This document shows positions 10,336-20,589 of a DNA stretch of 64,000 nucleotides, piece by piece. The first letter of the stretch is position 1; each line of letters opens with the position of its first letter. The notes beneath the pieces are model-generated. The model was not told the DNA's origin, did no database searches, and saw only the letters and a program-made list of their open reading frames with translations. Source of the stretch: Epinephelus fuscoguttatus (Eukaryota > Chordata > Actinopteri > Perciformes > Serranidae); assembly GCF_011397635.1 (NCBI RefSeq), contig NC_064764.1:41716955-41780954 (forward strand), in the 5' to 3' direction. A program made the translations under genes and the position numbers.

Positions 10336-11665
10336 TCACGCGTGTGTGTGTGCCATGGCCTGTACAGTGTACTGTATGTTGGCTGTGAGCATGCGGCTAC
10401 CTAATTTGCTCGGGTGTAGTCCGTCCTGCCGACAGAAAGAGGGGCGATTCCAAAATAAGTTGAAGTTGTTGACAAAATTAAAACCAATGGTACTGCAGGA
10501 GTTTGCTGAACTGCTGTGCACCGAGTCCGAGTGTGGGAAGAGGCCCGCTAATAAAGACTGACTTCCTGCAGTCTTTAAGAGTGGTGAACAGACTGTTAAA
10601 GTCCTTCTTCAGCAGTTCAGACCGACACCGGACAACATCATTCATACTGAGGTGCAAAATTATGTATTTGATGGAGTCTGGAAAAGATTGCAGTAAGTCT
10701 GGGAGATGGTCTATGATTTTTGAGACAGTGGCTCCTTGAAAACAGTAAGTGGTGGCATTAAAAAAGCGGATATTTCTCATTATGGAGTCCCCCACTATGG
10801 CAGTAGTTGGGGGGAACAATGGATGAAGACGGGGCGGGGCGAGCCCCGTTGCTTCATGGGGATGCTGGTGAAGAATGTGGCGGGGACACTGTGGCTGCGG
10901 GCTCACATGTCCCCTCACAGCAAGGAAGTCCGCCGGAGCGATTCGCTCTGAGGACAACCTCTTTCATGATCTCCGCCGGGAGTGGGAGGTCGAGGACCTG
11001 ACCAAGAGTCCTGGTGCAGGTCCACTAGCTCCCTGGGCCCCTGGCCGCAAGACATTCACGGGATTAGCAGGAGAAGAGAAGACAGTTTGGGAATTCCTCG
11101 ATGCTCAGGATGTTAAATCTGTTTTCCAGTTGGAGCTCACAAGCTGGGGAAGGTAGCGGAGTGGACTTCCCTCACTTTTTTCCATTTATCATGGCTCTTG
11201 GCTGGGAGTGGAGCTGTTTGCTCTAAACCTCGGGTTTGGGCTGCAGGTGAATGTAGCCTCAGCCTTCCTAGTTGTCCATTTCGGCATGGCCCTCAGCCAC
11301 AGCCGCGGGTCCTCAGCAGGGAGATGTGGAGCTGGAACTGAGGAGGCTGGCTTGGATGTAATGTTAGCTGTGGTGGCATTGTCATCGGTGCGGAGCTGAG
11401 TAGCCCGGACGGTCTGCTCAGCTGGGGCCAAGCCGATGGGGTGAGTGTCCGTTGAAACCGAGGAACCAGCATCAGACACTGGGGTGGTGGAATCCAGATC
11501 CACAGGGTTTCCAGGGGGGCTGGCGCCAATGGAAACCACAGAGTCTAGGAGAGCTTCTTCACCCCTGATCCAGTACAGGTTGGATATACGTCGCTCCAGC
11601 TCAGCGATTTTCTGGGATTTGTGGAGGCAGCTGTCACAGTCATGTGGAGAGGTGAGTGGACCCAT
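10336..11665 (-). pseudogene. LINE-A ORF1 with SGNH esterase-like domain
   Basis: 11665-11189 encodes a Cys-containing, partly helical N-terminus (CDSCLHKSQKIAELERRISN). 10957-10478 encodes the SGNH domain with block I IVGDSIMRN, block III-like HLSMNDVVR and SGPLPTLG. The last block DGLHPSKLGSRML falls in the overlapping frame 10521-10336, so one frameshift precedes the catalytic Asp-His pair. Esterase-bearing ORF1 is known from CR1/L2 LINEs and probably aids membrane or RNP handling. Confidence 0.8.
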
Positions 11666-11690
11666 GGGGGCATGTTTGTTGCCTAGGAAA

Positions 11691-11959
11691 CAAAAAACAA
11701 CTACGGCATTTGATTGTGTGTATCATTTTCTTAAGTCAATTAGAGGTACCCTGTCTTTCTGGCAGGGTTCACAGAGGGACCTGTTGGCTTCTGTGTGTGT
11801 AAGGTAGGTGTCCCTACCTGGTCCTGTTCATTTTCTTCCGCTTAAATGCATTAGAAAATTCTTCTCCATAGTATTTTAAAACAGGATGGTAGAACACCAG
11901 TGGTTAAAGACTTAGATTGGGCAGACAGGTGTGGCCTGCAGCGTCACAATCCTGTCACT
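11691..11959. other. Spacer between LINE-A and Helitron debris
   Basis: No gene or clear repeat seen; probably either the LINE-A 5' UTR or decayed Helitron sequence. Confidence 0.3.
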
Positions 11960-12770
11960 GTGGTGAGAATTTTTGATTCATTGGCAATGGCTTTTGGAGG
12001 AAGTACCGATGTCTCCACTGCATCGAAATAGTAAAATAAAATACTACTTTCACCAAGTGGAATTTCAGCTACACAGTTCCCCTCATGTCCATTACTTGTT
12101 TTGGATCGAGAATGCCCCACTTTCTGATAAAAACACAATTGAAGAGGTCATTCAATTTACTGATAAATATGTAACGTGAATTATCATCAGATGATGACAC
12201 ATTATTGGACATTGTCACACCTGTGCAGCAGCATTAGAAGCAACATTCAAAACAAAGAAAAATAAATAAAAAGGATTATCGTTTTATAAGAATTGTCATG
12301 TGAAGTTTAGTGATGGATGAAGATAATGAAGTCTGTTGTCAATTTAGTGATAGTGGAAGAACATGGGGAAAATATTCCAGATTTAGCAGTAAATGGTTGA
12401 CAAGTTGCACATTTTGAAAAGAAAAATAACATCATGTGTAGAAGTGATGGTTTGGCTTTAATCAGATCTCTGAATGAGACCCATCAGTCTATTTTTTTCT
12501 ATCAGATTTGACAATGGTGCCTAGACAAGACAACAGGGAAAAACCCAGATCCCTGGCATATATTTATTACAGGTGGTGCAGGAACAGGAAAAAAACATTT
12601 GATAAAAAACTTTTTAATATGAGGCAATAGGGTTCTATTACCTTCACTTACCCTACACACCTTTGGGCGAAGAAAAGCTTAATTATTTGTGTTCTAAATA
12701 TAGTAATTTGCAGATTTTGATCATAGATGAAATATCCATGGTTAATCAGCCTCACTGGATTAGTTTTAAG
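11960..12770 (+). mobile_element. Decayed Helitron: HUH Rep and Pif1-type helicase remnants
   Basis: 11973-12179 contains VEFQLHSSPHVHYLFWIENA, matching the EFQxRGxPHxH active-site region of Helitron Rep proteins (the HVH is the HUH metal-binding motif), followed by IEEVIQFTDKYVT. Further on, about 12535-12770, a second frame gives the Walker A ITGGAGTGK and a Walker B-like IIDEISMVNQ of the Pif1/RecD helicase domain, with the spacing broken by stops and frameshifts. The 370 bases between are too decayed to align by eye. Rep before helicase on one strand is the Helitron order. Inactive. Confidence 0.75.
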
Positions 12771-13029
12771 ATGAAAAAAAAGAAAACATAATGACTAAAA
12801 GTTGACTAATATGTTTTGAATTTTTGTCGACAATAACTAGACTAAAATTATGAAGGATAAAAATGACTAAAATGTGACTAAAACTAATACGCATGTTTGT
12901 CTCAAGACTGAGACCTAAAATAGCTGTCAAAATGAACACTGAGGAAGATGAATGCAGAAACCATAGTACCTCAGTCTCTATGGAGAGATAAACAGCAACA
13001 GAGGTGAGGAGGAAGGAGGGGTGAGCAGA
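12771..13029. other. 5' flank of TAAR-2
   Basis: From about 12940 this is near-identical to the TAAR-1 upstream sequence (about 395-474). Before that it is AT-rich with no recognisable gene. Confidence 0.5.
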
Positions 13030-13110
13030 ATGGATAGAGATAAATGTCTTGTATGCCAGAAAGCTTTGGTCAGACAGCTGCCAGAGGTCGGCAGCTTCTC
13101 CTCTCTGGTG

Positions 13111-14250
13111 ATGGAGACCTTGGAAGGAATTGAACTCTGCTTTCCACAACTCCTCAACACCTCCTGCAGGAAGCCAACACGTCCTCACTTTGAATCACTA
13201 CTGATTTACATTGCGCTGTCCCCCATCTCTCTGCTCACTGCAGCTCTTAACCTGCTGGTCATCATCTCTATCTCCCACTTCAAGTACCTCAATATTTTAT
13301 TAATCATGAAACTTTTAGATAGTATTAATGAGCATGACTTGATCTCAAAACTGCGAGGAAAAGTCTTTCTGCTTTATTTGAAATGATAATTGACTTTATA
13401 AAAAATGATAAATATATTGCTGGTCTTCCTCTGCAGGCAGCTTCACACCCCCACCAACCTCCTCCTCCTCTCTCTGGCTGTTTCAGACTTCTTTGTGGGC
13501 CTCCTCATGTTCTTTCAAATTGTGCTCATAGATGGTTGCTGGATCTTTGGTGACATCATGTGTGCTGTGTATCAGTATCTTTCATTCATTATTACCTCTA
13601 GCTCTGTAACAACCATGATGCTCATATCAGCCGATCGATATGTGGCTATTTGTTATCCTCTGCATTACTCCACTAAAGTCACACATAAAAGAGTTCAAGT
13701 CTGTGTTTGTCTGTGTTGGATAGGCTCTGTCATATTTCAAAGTTTCATTCTGCAGGACATCCTGAAACAACCAGACAGGTATAACTCCTGCTTTGGAGAG
13801 TGCATAATTGTCCTAAGCTCCTCTGCTGGACTTGCAGATGCTATTTTTACATTCCTTGCTCCCCTTTCTGTTATTGTTGTCCTGTACATGAGAGTATTTC
13901 TTGTAGCTGTGTCTCAGGCTCGTGCCATGCGATCTCGTATTGCGATTGTCACACTCCAGAAATCAGTGAAAGTAACTGCAAAAAAATCTGAGCTGAAAGC
14001 AGCCAGGACTCTTGGTGTTGTTGTAGTTGTGTTTCTAATATGTCTCTGCCCAGCTTACTGTTTCAGTTTATCAAATGAAGATAACAATAATTCTTCATCT
14101 GCTGCCTTTGTAATCTGTTTGTACTATTTTAACTCCTGTCTAAATCCTGTGATCTATGCCTTTTTTTACCCCTGGTTTAGAAAATCAATTAAGCTCATTG
14201 TCACATTTAAGATACTACAGCCTGGCTCCTGTGAGGCCAAGATGCTGTAG
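13111..14250 (+). CDS. taar: TAAR-2: trace amine-associated receptor (TAAR13c-like), intact
   Basis: Coding exons 13111-13283 and 13437-14250, intron 153 bp with GT/AG, phase 2, 328 residues. Nearly the same protein as TAAR-1; differences cluster in ECL2 and ECL3 (for example NSCFGECIIV against NSCIGECIFA, and CFSLSNEDNNN against ITSFLSEDNIG), where ligand access is decided. 3.32 is Ser rather than Asp (MCAVYQYLSF), D5.42 is kept (GLADAIF), W6.48 is Leu, and DRY and FYPWF are intact. Unlike TAAR-1, the frame is open upstream to an ATG at 13030, which would add 27 residues (MDRDKCLVCQKALVRQLPEV and on). I prefer 13111 because it matches every other copy and no signal-like segment is gained. 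Sited between Helitron debris and a Harbinger element. Confidence 0.94.
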
Positions 14251-14771
14251 GGAGACTCTGCATTGTGGCTGATATGAGACCCTTGGCATAAACAAAATAA
14301 ATTGTACTTGGTCATGGTGATGAGTTATTAAAAATAGCAGATTATTTATGGATGCGTAACTTTACATTTGTTCCAAAATAATACTCTTTAATTAGTTTCA
14401 ATGCGACACTAAAGTTACTTCATAAAGCATCGTCTTTAGAATTGTGCAGTCTGCAAATATCAGTGGGATGCTAGTGAGTTCGGTGAGATTGGCAGTGGTT
14501 AACCAATAATATTCCACCATTCCATGAAACTTGGAGTTGTAGGGTTAGGTTTTGTTTTTGTGATTTGTATATTTCATTTGAGCATTACTTTAATGCTTAG
14601 CAGTAAAAGTTAGCAGTTATGCATCACTGAATACAAAAATCCACCTTCCACACTCACACAGGCCCCCTTGGTGATAGTACTTGGAGGCCAATATTACTGG
14701 TTTTCAGAACATAGCAGAATATTGTCACACTTGATACACTAGATAAACTTAGACATCCACCGAACCATATC
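14251..14771. other. 3' flank of TAAR-2
   Basis: Non-coding, alignable with 1696-2200 behind TAAR-1. The alignment is interrupted at 14772 by the Harbinger element and resumes at about 16337 (GGATAGCTTTTAGG, then GTGTTTAAAAGT). Confidence 0.6.
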
Positions 14772-15172
14772 TGGGGTCCGTTTCACAAAGCAGGTTTAGT
14801 GGAAACTCAGAGTCTGTTAACCCTGAAATGAGGGAAACTCTGAGTTTTCCGTTTCAAAAAGGGAGGTAACTCAAACCAGAGAAAGAGGGGTACCTCTAGC
14901 CTGTTTCAGAGAGAGAGGTAACTTAAGCTCTCAGTCAGTTACCATAGTAACAGACTCCATGAACTTAACCTGGTTGGGACCAGGTTTTTCTCAATGAACC
15001 TCGAGTTTCTCTCTGTCTCCGCCCTCTTTCAGAGCCACACCTCCATTTGATTTCCTCATTCATTCAGTCAGCAGGCGAGTTTTGACGTAGCCTAGTTCTG
15101 CCGTCTGTCATTTCAAAAAGATCATTAAAGAAATCAGAGTCAGTATATTAGAAGTCCATTAGGCACAGTAGA

Positions 15173-15515
15173 TGGCAACTTTTTTCACTGGCATGGCATG
15201 TCCTTTTGATCACGATCCCGTGGAGGAGGTGCAGCATTACTGCGCAGAGAATTAAATATTCGTCGGGAGATGGTTATCAGACCGCGCATAGATGTTCTAG
15301 CATTTCCACACAATTATCTTTTTGAGCTGTACCGTTTCACGTCACAGTCCATCATCTACATACACAACCTAATCCGTCCTTACATTTGCAACATTACCAA
15401 TCGTAGTCATGCTCTCACATCCCAGCAGATATTGTGTGTTGCGCTCATAGACTGTATAAAAATGCGCTGCGTTTCTTTGCAAATGGAAGTTTTTGGACAA
15501 TGTCGGAGATGCTGA
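15173..15515 (+). pseudogene. Harbinger transposase, N-terminal fragment
   Basis: The frame VIRPRIDVLAFPHNYLFELY, FTSQSIIYIHNLIRPYICNI and LTSQQILCVAL matches the N-terminal DNA-binding part of HARBI1-like transposases. It is preceded by MATFFTGMACPFDHDPVEEV in the same region after a break. A few codons later the frame leaves the family pattern and the nuclease domain is missing. Confidence 0.75.
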
Positions 15516-15796
15516 GCACTTGAGTAAGACAACTGTATGCAGGGCGGTCAGAAAAGTGTGCTCGTTTTACAGGCATCTGCCTTCTTTCTGTTGGCTGAGT
15601 AGAAGTCTGTGTTAGTTTTAATAGGGTTAATTATTTAACAGAACATGATATAGATGAGAAGACATTTATGTGTGTGAAAACAGCATTATGTTGGTGATAA
15701 AACAACTGCACAGTCAAACAGCCACGTAATATTTACTTTACAATGTAAAACATGATCAAAATGAGGTACCCCCATGAGATTATGCCAAGGTCTTAC

Positions 15797-16150
15797 CTGT
15801 TTGAACAGTGTTTTTATATTTCATCCTGAACTGCTGCCAAGTGTGCTTCTCCCCCATGGGACTGCACCTAAATGAAATAAATTAATAGGCTACCATTCAA
15901 GCAGTTTTCCCCTGTAATATTATTGTGATTGCAAAGGACTATATTTAAACTTAATCAATGACCCAAGCAGCAATGTTCTCCCACGCCGTCTCCCTCTCTT
16001 TTGCAGCTGCAGCGGTGTTGCACTTCTTTTTGAAAACGTGTGCAAACTCACAGTATGAGCGCATTAAGATTTCTAATTCTAGTGGGGTGAAAAACGCAGC
16101 CCTCCTCTTCCCCGTTGCCACTGTGACTCGTCGAATCAGGGCTCCATTGA
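15797..16150 (-). pseudogene. Harbinger Myb/SANT-like accessory protein remnant
   Basis: On the minus strand 16125-15965 reads KRRAAFFTPLELEILMRSYC, then CNTAAAAKERETAWENIA, the Myb/SANT-like (NAIF1-type) domain that Harbinger elements carry beside the transposase. A second block at about 15868-15797 reads MGEKHTWQQFRMKYKNTVQT, the end of the same domain, after what is probably a short intron with an AT-rich interval. The protein helps transposase enter the nucleus and bind DNA. Too short to be functional here. Confidence 0.72.
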
Positions 16151-16336
16151 TGCTGGCTTTTTATAGTTGTGGTGCATGCGCTTAACTCCAGGTGAAACTA
16201 CTCCGAGTTGATTAAACTGGTTCAAATCAGCTGTTCTGGAACTGGAAACTCAGAGTTTCCTATCTCAGAGTAGATCAACTCAGAGTTCAGGATTAGACTC
16301 AGAGTTTGTTGAACCTGCTTTGCAAAACGGACCCCA

Positions 16337-17399
16337 GGATAGCTTTTAGGAATGGGGGCCAAACACTTCTCATTGGTAATGTGTTTAAAAGTATTAAAAT
16401 GGCTGTCACAAATGATTTAAAGTTATTTCTAAAAGAAACTGTGTGGTAAATTATATGACTTAATCCTCCATAGGTGGATTACTGTCTATGGAGCAGCTCC
16501 AGACTTTATACCTGATAATATCACAAGTTTGAGACTTATTTCTCTGGCTTGTGGCTATGACAGAAGGTAGCTCATGTTCACAAGTACTGATTGAACTTTC
16601 TTAGGCCATAGAAATTATATAGTAGAATGCTTAATTTAGGTCGCATTTTTATTGTTTTTCCATGAAAACCAAACTAATAACTAACTTCATGGCTTCTACA
16701 GCACGTGAAAGCTATAAACTAGCTGCACCCTGCAATCGGCTCACATTTTACAAACATGGGAAGCAATGTCTGATTGTCTCATTTACTTCAGCTTATTCAA
16801 TAAAATCCAAGTTGTTATTTGCTTCGAGGTCTTGTGTGAGGATGCTCTTGATATCAATGATTACTGTTCTGGATGAAATCAGATCTGGATAAAAACCAAA
16901 CATTGTATTCAAACACATGCAGTTTTGAATCCACATGTTTTTAAAACTCATATAGTGATTGACTTTATGTGGAAAATTGACGCATATACAGAAACAGTGT
17001 TGCTCACTGTGCAGAGGCAAGTCAGAATAAGATTAAAAGCAGCTCCTACCCAGTGCAGACATGCTTGTAAAATATAAAAAAGACATACAAATTTAATAAA
17101 TAGTGCAAAAAAGAAGGGGGGGGGGGGGGGTTAAGGTGCACAGTTCTGCGGTGCTACATATACATATTTATAAATAAAAAAAGATATGTCTATAGATTAA
17201 GGAGATAAAAGAAATTATTGCTTCAGCACAAAGTAAACAACTTTGGTGAACTTGAAGGAAAACTAGGTTTGTAACTGATATAAAAAATGATCTCCTGGTT
17301 ACTTAGCATTATTGTGCCCTCATGATTCGTGCGCTGGGAGATGGTCGCACATTACAGAATAGTGTCAGAATGACCAACTCAGGTCTTCCATCAAAATCT
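16337..17399. other. Intergenic, no gene
   Basis: The first 100 bases continue the TAAR-2 3' flank. The rest shows no coding region. Bases 17340-17412 resemble the sequence upstream of TAAR-1 (about 105-175), so this is the start of the TAAR-3 upstream region, split by the insertions that follow. A 15-base G run lies at 17116-17130. Confidence 0.5.
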
Positions 17400-17412
17400 T
17401 ATAATTCACTGT

Positions 17413-17530
17413 GCCATATATTCCAGCCAACATTTGTATGAGGCGTCCATATGGGTAGTAAACGGGCTGAAAATGGGTCCTATATGGAACTGTCCACAGG
17501 TTCCATACTGGCCCCATGACATTTGCTAGG
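17413..17530. repeat. Dispersed repeat, inverted copy of 20690-20815
   Basis: CCAGCCAACATTTGTATG with GGGTAGTAAACGGGC and ATATGGAACTGTCCA is the reverse complement, with differences, of 20720-20815 (TGGACAGTTC, ACTACCCAAACGGGCC, ACAATGTTGGCTTG). The two facing copies bracket the nest of elements 17530-20690. Family unknown. Confidence 0.6.
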
Positions 17531-17842
17531 GCTGGGTCGGTTCTCTGTAATACCAATTCGGTTAGGTACTCCGTCTTGGACCGGGTTTTTTTTTTTTTTG
17601 AGACCGACCAGACTGCATACTCGGGCGGAATGTAGGCGGAGCGGACTCCGTGGAGGTCCGCCCGGTAAAAGTGGATGTCCGCAAGCCCTGTGCGCCAAAA
17701 GCACGACCGCATGGACTCCACTCCGCGCACCAGACTGCTTGGCATGTATTTTTCACATTGCAGGGATTTTTCACAGACATTTTTACAGGACACTACAACG
17801 CGGAAGTGCGCTCGACTCCGCTTATCCACCTTATTTTTCACT

Positions 17843-18868
17843 CCCTGCGTTCCAAATGGCATACTTCTACTATATACTTTTAGTATGTTGCAGCTGCCCT
17901 TAAAAAGTATGTAGTGTAGTATGCAGTATGCATGCTACTGGGACACACTACATCCACTCCCTGAACTCTGACCCTCTTGCTCACTTCCGCCGCCGTCCAT
18001 AGCGCCACATTTGAATATTTTGTGTTGTTGTACTTCGGAGATGCAGCAAATCTCCTCTCGTCGAGCTCGCCAGAGTCGTGCATTCCGTCGGAGGTGCCGG
18101 AGAGCTCTGTTGCTGTTATGTCGTAATGTATGTTGTTGTTTCTAATAAACTGACGTGTTCACGTAAACAGTCCCAAGCCTACTATTAGTGACCTGTCTAT
18201 TGACCTGTCTACTAGTCACCAGTAGGCATATTAACCCCCTTCACACACAGCTCTCTGTTGCTGGCAGATATTTGTTGTTAAATGTATTTACAGCTATGCA
18301 GCTGCTGGCACTATATTCTGTCTGCACGTGAAGCAGCCTTACATTCACATTACTTTTATTTGTAGTGTAACACATTTGCACATTCTTACTACATTACTTA
18401 ATATGTATTTGACTTTCACTATTTATATATTTACTAGTCTATACTGCTCATACCTGGCCCATAGTATATTCATATTTAGTCATATTCATTATTTATACCA
18501 CACTTACCCCACTGCCTGTACTGGTATAATCTTCTATATTGTAGTCATAGTTGAACCCCAACATTGATTATACTATAATCACAATAAAGTTGTCTGTGTT
18601 GTCTGTGTCGTGTTGTCTTCTGTGCTATATGTGGGCGTTGGTTGTACACGCAGCTCAGTCAGTGCGACGTAACTTCCACTGCGCAAAGGACTGTGGGTCA
18701 GAATGGCCAAAGAAGCATGCTGACATGCACACCGTGAAATGTGACCGGATGTAGTAGAACATCCTGGTACTTTTGGCATACTGCATCTGACATACTATGT
18801 ATTGGGACACACTAATTCTTTTTCTGGCATACTAAATAGTATGGTAGTATGGGTATTGGAACGCAGGG
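17843..18868. mobile_element. TIR element (MITE-like), about 1.03 kb
   Basis: The left end CCCTGCGTTCCAAATGGCAT and the right end read inward, CCCTGCGTTCCAATACCCAT, form terminal inverted repeats, both followed by many ACT/AGTATG motifs. There is no transposase frame. I cannot find a target duplication, which fits the right end having been caught up in the inverted duplication described next. Superfamily not assigned (hAT-like is possible). Confidence 0.65.
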
Positions 18869-19165
18869 ACGGAAACATGGAGGCAAAACAGAATGCAGCC
18901 AGCTTCTGGTTTTTTGTGCAATACTTCCGGTCCAGCACTCTTGACCACTGTGTAAATGGGAATCGCCTTGTTGTTTACCTTGTTGATATGTATATATAAA
19001 ACCAGAAGCTGGCTGCGTTCTGTTTTGCCTCCATGTTTCCATCCCTGCGTTCCAATACCCATACTACCATACTATTTAGTATGCCAGAAAAAGAATTAGT
19101 GTGTCCCAATACATAGTATGTCAGATGCAGTATGCCAAAAGTACCAGGATGTTCTACTACATCCG
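18746..19165. repeat. Long near-perfect inverted repeat (fold-back)
   Basis: Arms 18746-18914 and 18998-19165, about 168 bases each, are reverse complements with very few differences, around an 83-base spacer. The left arm is the right end of the TIR element plus about 45 bases of outside sequence, and the right arm is its mirror copy. A transcript through it would form a very long hairpin. Confidence 0.88.
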
Positions 19166-19189
19166 TATATATATGTATATACATACATA

Positions 19190-19503
19190 CAGTATCTCAC
19201 ATAAGTGAGTACACCCCTCCCATTTTTGCAAATATTTCATTATATCTTTTCATGGGACAACACTATAGAAATGACACTTTAATATAACTTAAAGTAGTCA
19301 GTGTACAGCTTGTATAGTAGTATAGATTTACCTTCCTCTGAAAATTACTCAAAACACAGCCATCAACATCTAAACAGTTGGCAACATAAGTGAGTACACC
19401 CTACAGCGAACATGTCCAAACATGATAATGACCCAAAACACACCTAGTAGATGACAACTGCCTTGCTGAGGAAGCTGAAGGTGAAGGTGATGGACTGGCC
19501 AAG
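19190..19503. mobile_element. Tc1/mariner fragment 1
   Basis: Begins at a TA with CAGTATCTCACATAAGTGAG, a fish Tc1 terminal repeat. After an internal deletion it retains a transposase scrap around 19410-19500 reading DNDPKHT and then, across breaks, KLKVKVMDWPS-like sequence, where the second D is a catalytic aspartate of the DDE triad. It is cut by the next Tc1 end at a TA. Confidence 0.75.
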
Positions 19504-19505
19504 TA

Positions 19506-19745
19506 CAGTACAGGCCAAAAGTTTGGACACACCTTCTCATTCAATGCGTTTTCTTTATTTTCATGACTATTTACATTGTAGATTCTCACTGAAGGCATCA
19601 AAACTATGAATGAACACATGTGGAGTTATGTACTTAACAAAAAAAGGTGAAATAACTGAAAACACGTTTTATATTCTAGTTTCTTCAAAATAGCCACCCT
19701 TTGCTCTGATTACTGCTTTGCACACTCTTGGAATTCTCGACAGCA
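19506..19745. mobile_element. Tc1/mariner fragment 2
   Basis: Starts after TA with CAGTACAGGCCAAAAGTTTG and continues with CACACCTTCTCATTCAATGC, a distinct fish Tc1 terminal repeat. It runs to about CTCTTGGAATTCTCG and ends in a short (AT)n run. One end only, no coding part. Confidence 0.75.
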
Positions 19746-19925
19746 ACTGAATATATATATATATATCACTGCTTTGCTAGCTCAGTCATGTTGTAACGGC
19801 TGGATGGTTGATGCGTACATGCTGATTCGGGTGCTATCAGAGCCGATCTGCGCATCACTATAGCTTAATGATCAACTCAGTCAATAAAAACAACCCATCC
19901 TGTGTTTGGAGTGTATGTCGCTGAC

Positions 19926-19964
<39 letters not shown>

Positions 19965-19968
19965 AAAT
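19926..19968. repeat. (GAAA)n microsatellite
   Basis: About ten GAAA units in a row, followed by AT-rich sequence. Confidence 0.95.
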
Positions 19969-19989
19969 AAAATAAAGAAAATAAAAAAA

Positions 19990-20589
19990 GGTAGAAAAGC
20001 AGTGTACACCTCACATATTTATTTCTCACAGTTGCGCACATGTTTGGCTGGCATGCAGAAGCACCACCTGTGTGTCGAGGGTGCGAGCCACAGCTTCAGC
20101 TGCTCAGGCAGAGAGGCTGTGTAGCCCGGTGTGTTTTTTCGCTGATTCGGTTCTGCAGGTTCTCTGCTGGTACACTGGAGACGGGGATCAAGCTGTTTGT
20201 CTCACTCAGGATAGATTGGGCTTTTTGGCTCATAGTCTTTGATTGACGTGCGATTTATTCGCGTTTAGAAGGAATAATTTTTACCGGCAATTACCGGATA
20301 ACGGAAACATGAGCACAGTTATCTATATAAAATACACAGACTAACTAACTAACTAACTAACTAAACTAACTGATTGACTAACATAAACAACTGACAATTG
20401 AAAAAAATTAGCTTGCACCGTTAGCACCGGTAAGGGAAAGCATGAGGGAAAGCGGCTGACCGGAAGTTACGCACAAAAACACGGAAGTTGATCACTATTT
20501 ACTTCCGTGTTTGAAAATAAGGTGGATAGTACGCCCGAATCTGTGAGCACCTGTGTCTGCCTCTTCGCCAAGCGCACAGTGACCACATG
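19990..20589. other. Intergenic with low-complexity patches
   Basis: No gene recognised. It contains a (CTAA)n tract at 20338-20365 and two ACGGAAGTT-like motifs at 20460-20510. Confidence 0.4.

Larger units (their letters stand above)
2345..11690 (-). mobile_element. LINE-A: long, interrupted L2-type non-LTR retrotransposon
   Basis: Reading on the minus strand, three parts lie in LINE order: ORF1 with an SGNH esterase-like domain (11665-10336), an APE-type endonuclease (10005-9012) and a reverse transcriptase (3227-2348). The endonuclease and RT are separated by a 5.8-kb piggyBac-like insertion (3232-9007). The RT stops right after the GVP of the GVPQG block, so the catalytic YADD half and the 3' end are missing. 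That is unusual, since LINEs normally lose the 5' end. Reading frames are broken in ORF1 and in the endonuclease. Assignment to the L2/CR1 group rests on the ORF1 esterase and the RT wording LLDLSAAFDTVDHH; the exact family needs a repeat library. Confidence 0.85.
14772..16336. mobile_element. Harbinger (PIF/ISL2EU-type) DNA transposon, internally deleted
   Basis: Terminal inverted repeats start TGGGGTCCGTTTCACAAAGC on the left and, read inward from the right, TGGGGTCCGTTTTGCAAAGC, continuing with shared AAACTCAGAGT motifs. Inside are remains of both Harbinger genes in convergent order: a transposase start on plus (15173-15515) and a Myb/SANT-like protein on minus (16150-15797). The catalytic DDE region of the transposase is absent. 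A 3-bp target duplication is not clear at either edge. Confidence 0.87.

Noticed and set aside
12771-12960. Possible further receptor exon upstream of TAAR-2
   Set aside because: No TAAR motif on either strand; the minus-strand frame there is a composition artefact continuing the antisense of exon 1.
17480-17914. Several overlapping frames of 70-165 codons on both strands
   Set aside because: GC-rich repeat sequence with no family resemblance; overlapping frames on both strands indicate chance.
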